The translations under genes and the position numbers were made by a program. From Amphirosellinia nigrospora (Eukaryota; Ascomycota; Sordariomycetes; Xylariales; Xylariaceae): a DNA stretch of 64,000 nt. The stretch spans positions 1,488,001-1,552,000 of the forward strand of contig SCHM01000002.1 of the NCBI GenBank assembly GCA_004123355.1. The letters run 5' to 3'. A model generated the notes under the pieces. The model did no database searches, had not been told where the DNA came from, and saw nothing but the letters and a program-made list of their open reading frames with translations. Shown here piece after piece: positions 59,492 to 64,000 of this stretch; the first letter of the stretch is position 1, and each line of letters begins with the position of its first letter.

Positions 59492-60636
59492 TTTAGGGTT
59501 GATGTGCCCGGCTATTCGTGAACATTAATAGATAGTTGTTAGTAGATGGGGAGAGAAAATAGAGCTGTCATGGAGATAACAGGTAGTGATAGATTGAATT
59601 TGACAAGAGATATCCTTCTTCGGAATTTCTGCCTAACGATCGCTGCCTTTCCGACGTGCAGTGGCTATGCAGCAGGCTGTCCAATGATGCTGTTCTAAGT
59701 CGTCATGGAATCTGGGCATAAGCAAAAACTATAGCCATCAAGGTCGCTTATTTCAACCACCTTTGTTGCCTGACAAAGAGCACTGGTCTTGAACGCCGCT
59801 CATCGAATGATGAGCTACTAGTTAGGTAGGTAATAAATCCCACGACCTATTCTCCTAGTTGTTATGAAAAGGTCACTGTGCCTTGCATCCAATATCATGA
59901 TATTGATCATTTCAAGGCACTCGCTGCAAAGATCGATGGCGTACTAAATTTCATAAAGCTACTTACGTACGCCTCATGATTAGACAAGTCATTGCTTACC
60001 CGGGCCTCACATGCAGAACGTCGGGCTACTCGATTGATTCATTGGCTGATAGCATAGTAGGGTGGTGGTACATCCTGCGGAATGCTGTGCTTGATACCAC
60101 CTAATACATTGACAATGCACTGTATGGTAACGCCCTAAGGAGTTTTTCGTATCTATTCTGCCTAAAATAACGACATGCTGTGTAGCCAGGTAAAGATCTC
60201 TAGGAACCCTATGATGTTAAAGGGAAATCGTAATGTGAGACTCGACCTGACAACTAATTAGGCAGCCTACCATTAGACTTGATTCTTTAACTTTTCCCCA
60301 TGCATCCTATCCCTAATAACACAACATTCCTTTTTCTTAGAAGCTTGGTGGCGGTACTGGACGACAAGAGTAGACACCGGCTTCCTCCACAGTGAATAAA
60401 AACAAACACATCTTGACAGGCAAGTACTAAGAGACTTGCTCTGAAGGAGAAGTAAAATACACAGGATCATAATTCATCCGCTCAGACAGGTCGGATCGCA
60501 CCCATCAGAGAAGAACAATGATCCACAGCGTTTTCCACACAAACAGACCGTCAGTGATAGCCGTACAGTCAACACCAAGGTCAACGCATCACCAATGACT
60601 GGCTGAATGAACGTTTCCTCCAAGGACAAAGGCGTT
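59492..60636. other. Intergenic upstream of the STAND gene
   Basis: About 1.1 kb, AT-rich, with no recognisable gene; a minus-strand frame at 60,273-60,470 is motif-free. Confidence 0.5.
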
Positions 60637-62919
60637 TTAAAGCGAATAGTGAGTCTGGACCACGGAATCAACCGCGATATCCCATACCGTTCGGACCCCG
60701 ATGTCGGACCAATACCAATCGCAAACTCCAACGCCAGCAACGCCACTGTCACGAGACTCTTCCTCGTCATAGCGCTTCTCCCACTCCCTGATATTTGCTC
60801 TTGTCCTGTTCTGCATTTCCATGTCGGCGAGGAAGCGATCGTATTCTTCCTCAGCACGTCCAAGCGAGGACGGGGACCAAGGACCCATGGGGCCGCCATT
60901 AGCATAAGTATTACCATCAGCACCATTATATCCATATCCGTAACCGCCATAGCCATAGACGTAGCCGTTGGAATTGGCATTAGCATTAGCATTAGCATTA
61001 AAATCGTCCCCAACGCCTGCAGAAGCCGGCGCATCATTCCCATCCTCAGAATCATCGCCCATGAGCACCGCGTACGCATGGTCGGGATCACGAACACCGC
61101 CCTGGAAGCAGAGCCCACGAATCTCGTTCTCCAGAGCCGCGATACGGAGCATGTTCTCGCTGACCTTCGCCTGGGTGGCGTGGAGGTGACACCAGGCCGT
61201 GTTGAGGCGGGACTGCGCCTCGAGGGCGTGCTCGGCGACGTAGGAGCGGATCCTGGCGCCCCTGCGCATCTGCGATTCAGCCTTCTCGCGCGCTCTCGCC
61301 TCCCGCATTTCGCGACGCACTTTTAGCGCCGGGAGAAACTCGTTCATGTGGTACTGGTGATACTGTAGGCGCGCGATGTGGTTGCGCTGCTGCTCCGCCT
61401 GCAGGTAGAGTGCCTTCTCGGCCTCCTCGGCGCGCTGGATCGCGGTCCATTGGTCACGGAATGCGGCCTCGATCTCTGGGCCCCGGCGCCCGTGGAGCTC
61501 GGGTACCGCGGCTACGGCGGCGTTGACTTCGGTCTGTGTATTGTTAGTACTAGTGGCAGATATCGACAAAATAGAAGCAAATAGGTGCGTGAATTAATGA
61601 TAATCCATTGCATAACTTACGCAAGAAAAGCGATCGTTCTCGTTATCTGATAATTGAGAGGGATTTCCTCGCAGCCATGGAGCTTACGGTGCAGGTCGCG
61701 TTCCGCGAGAGGGGCCATGCGTGTATACTGCCGGTGGAACTTAGAACTTCCGAAGCCTACGAAATCGACGCCTGGCGGGGTGTAGATAATGGAGGGGTTA
61801 CTCGGGACGTAGTAAGCGGGCGTCAACTCCTCTCCCGTTTCGGCGTCCCATTGAGCCTCTATATGATCTGGGGGGCCGTGATTGTGTTGTTTAGGGGGCA
61901 CGGGGCCGTCGACGGAAGGGGACGCACTCGCACATACGAAGCGGTATCCTAAGAGCGAATGAGTAAGTGCACGCGAGTTAAATGGGATGGGGTATACAAA
62001 GGGGGACTTAATTCCATACCTTTTTATGCGGACTCTCGTCGGCATTCCAACGCACGCAGTCCTTCGACCACTGCAGGAAAGTGCAAGGTGAGATACGGCC
62101 GCTGGGTACTTGGGCTTCTTTCGTCCGAGTCGTCGTTCCATTCGAAATCGTTGCAGCAAGCAGAGAAAACGTTGGCAGACATATCCATGTCCTGGGGAGG
62201 CTTGATATGCTCAAATTCGGGCCGGTATACTTCGAATACGCAGTCACGGGGCGAATCGCCGCCCATGTTGGAAGACAACAGGGCGTGATCGATGAGCTCT
62301 AGCATTCTAAGAAAGGGTATATTAGCTTAGCTTCGAAACTTACTATCTCGGATATGAACGCGGTAATATCGTACTTCGAGACTTCTCGCTTTTTATGAAT
62401 CTTTGGTTTGGAGGCTTGTGCCAGCACCTCTCGTTGCTGGATCCATTCAAATAGAGGGTCATTCTCACCCCCTTTCCCCATATTGTTTCCACGCATGCTG
62501 ATATATGCTTGCATCATGGCATTCGAGATGACTTGGATTTCTTTGGGCTTCCCGAAGGAGCAATTGGGAAGATACTGAGTGTGCGGTTTAGGTGTCAACT
62601 TCACATTGGCCTCTTTCTCAACCATATTACTATGCATAAAACCCCGCTCAGTAGTGGAATCGCGGTTCTCTCGACGAGAGAGGAACTTATTGGGGATGCG
62701 AGGGACCTCTGGGACTATGCCAACACCGTCCTCATCGTATGCAGAGCGGTGTCGGCTGTGTTGACCACGGGTGGTCTTGACTGGGGGTTGATTTTCGGCT
62801 GACCCGATGGTGCCTGTTCATAATTAGCTTTGAATACGAGGGCCGGATATCTTGTAGAACTAACGGCTACGGCGAGGACGACCAATGATCGGTTTGCCGA
62901 TAGGGCTGCGAGCCGACAT
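60637..62919 (-). CDS. Unidentified multi-exon protein with coiled coil and Asn/Ala, Gly/Tyr repeats
   Basis: Best model: ATG 62919 (MSARSPIGKPIIGRPRRSR), intron at about 62,813-62,864, exon with GSAENQPPVKTTRG and KPKEIQVISNAMMQAYISMR, intron near 62,306-62,340, exon from MLELIDHALLSSNMGGDSPR with FEHIKPPQDMDMSANVF, intron near 61,950-62,020, exon with GPPDHIEAQWDAETGEELTP, intron at about 61,540-61,620, last exon 60637 to about 61,540. The last exon has a long helical coiled-coil part (RDQWTAIQRAEEAEKALYLQ, ARIRSYVAEHALEAQSRLNT) and low-complexity (NA)n and GYGGYGYGY runs. No family recognised. Single-base slips probably occur at two or three exon joins, so the upstream and downstream parts could also be two genes. 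Confidence 0.5.
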
Positions 62920-63446
62920 GTTGAGGTGGGCGAAAGATCAAGGTCGGGAGCTCAGACGGCGGCGAGGTGTTAAATAGTCCCAGAACAGAATGCAACATCA
63001 ATTGGACAGAAAATACAAGCAATAATCCCATAAGCCCTCAGAGCAAGATTTTCAAGGTTGAGATGGTCAAAGACGATGTTGTAATGAGCGGCAGATTCAA
63101 ATGATCACCTCCATTATATTTTGGCCAATGGAGAATGGGGAAGAAGGTAGTATATCCTGCGCGCTATTCTATGAGCTTGATTGTATTGTTTTGTTTTGTT
63201 AGAAAGGAGCGCGACTGCAATTGAAGTAGTGGTACTTAGGTAGTGAGTACACCTACATCCCTTGGGAAACCAGCCTACAGCAAGGCCGTATAAACAATAG
63301 CAAGTCTTATTCCCTTAAGTACAGAAGCTTATAACCCTGACATTAACTTTCCTACTAACTATATACTGAGGTCCTTGTGAGGCTGGTGCAACGTGCTTAA
63401 CCATCATTCATTGTAAGCTTCCCCAACTAATACAAAATCTAGCTTC
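62920..63446. other. Intergenic, RFC1 3-prime side and promoter of the unknown gene
   Basis: 527 bp, AT-rich, with one ACTTAGGTAG repeat fragment near 63,235. No gene. Confidence 0.55.
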
Positions 63447-64000
63447 TTACTTCTTGGCTTTTCCTTTTGCTCCACCAGCCTTGCGGCCCTTGCCTTTCGG
63501 TTTGCCGTCATCGCCGTTATCATCAGCTTCTGCCTTGGACGCCTTCTTCGGACCCTTCTTCGCCCCCTTAGCTTTGGGTTTCTTGATGTACTTATCCTTG
63601 GTAATATCTTCGTCTTCTTCGTCATCAACGACTTCTGCAGCTTCAGGAACTTCGGCATCATCATCTTCCATAGCTTCCTCAAGATCGGGCTTGTCCTTGG
63701 TAACCTTCTTAGAGCCCACGACGGCGCTGGGTTTCATAAAGGGTACTGGGTGAGACATGGTATTGTACCTGAAATACGATTAGCATAGTGCTTACAAGAA
63801 TATGTATACTATCTTGACTCACAATCTTGTGAAGGTGGATTTTGTCTGTGAGTCGATTGAAACGGCCTCTTCATGCTGAGGGCCAACGCCAAGTTCTTTG
63901 ATAGAATCGAAATCTTCTCTAGTGAGGTAGTAGCTGTCCATGAGCTCAATGACATCTTCAACAGATTCCTTTCCCTCATCGGCCAACCTGTTGATGAGCT
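63447..64000 (-). CDS. RFC1: Replication factor C subunit 1, C-terminal part (runs off the window)
   Basis: Large subunit of the RFC clamp loader, which loads PCNA at primer ends. The visible C-terminus reads LINRLADEGKESVEDVIELM, DSYYLTREDFDSIKELGVGP and IDSQTKSTFTR, then a 54-nt GT-AG intron (63769-63822, branch GCTAAT) and YNTMSHPVPFMKPSAV, KDKPDLEEAMEDDDAEV. It ends in an acidic stretch and a Lys-rich tail (KPKGKGRKAGGAKGKAKK). The DYYYLTREDWD-type helix bundle followed by SHPxPFMK and an acidic/basic tail is the standard RFC1 ending. The visible 178-nt exon starts before the window edge, and the frame is intact. Confidence 0.93.

Noticed and set aside
1-64000. CRISPR arrays, operons, ribosome binding sites, rRNA genes
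   Set aside because: The window is eukaryotic nuclear DNA; no regularly spaced repeats or rRNA-like sequence seen.

Overview
The window is nuclear DNA of a filamentous ascomycete (Pezizomycotina, most likely a sordariomycete). The evidence is short GT-AG introns with CTRAC-type branch sites, typical fungal families (Zn2Cys6 factor, DUF7918, Dicer-like 2 without a clear PAZ domain, MpaB-like oxygenase, NACHT/STAND receptor) and intergenic palindromes built from ACCTAGGT units. The genus cannot be told from sequence alone. Genes lie on both strands with no operons.

Layout. 1-12 kb: 3-prime-truncated GT34 mannosyltransferase (-), RING-CH membrane E3 (-), 20S proteasome alpha2 (+), RCC1-repeat protein (-), Dicer-like 2 (+), a small membrane protein (-). 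12-23 kb: DUF7918 protein (-), a gene-poor AT-rich gap, a divergent Zn2Cys6 regulator/MFS transporter pair, and a small cysteine-rich secreted peptide (+). 23-29 kb: a tRNA-Lys gene interrupted in its T arm, a T32 tract with two hairpins, and an unknown cysteine-rich protein. 29-43 kb: RGP1 (+), a MABP1/WDR62-type WD40 protein (-), RRG9 (-), an MpaB-like ER oxygenase (+), calcipressin (-). 45-55 kb: mitochondrial PheRS (-), a DIC1-type carrier (+), RPB3 (-), MGE1/GrpE (+), a conserved fungal protein with a Lys/Ala/Pro linker (+). 55-64 kb: a NACHT receptor with a helical-repeat tail (-), an unknown multi-exon protein (-) and the C-terminus of RFC1 (-, runs off the window).

The genes are mostly housekeeping (proteasome, Pol II, RFC, mitochondrial translation, import and respiration, Ypt6 exchange factor), with an accessory minority: DCL2 for RNA silencing, the STAND receptor for non-self recognition, the regulator/transporter pair, the MpaB-like enzyme and the secreted peptide.

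Two observations stand out. First, the tRNA-Lys(CUU) gene folds perfectly to 73 nt only if a 59-nt segment is removed from inside the T stem, and that segment has GT...AG ends and a fungal branch-site sequence, so it looks like a spliceosomal intron in a tRNA gene. Second, most multi-kilobase genes carry one to eight single-base gains or losses, usually in short homopolymers. Essential genes are hit too, and allowing for these changes makes each tested coding sequence a whole number of codons. This points to consensus sequence error rather than gene death, so DCL2 and its neighbours should not be called pseudogenes on this evidence. No transposon, LTR element, rRNA or CRISPR array was recognised.
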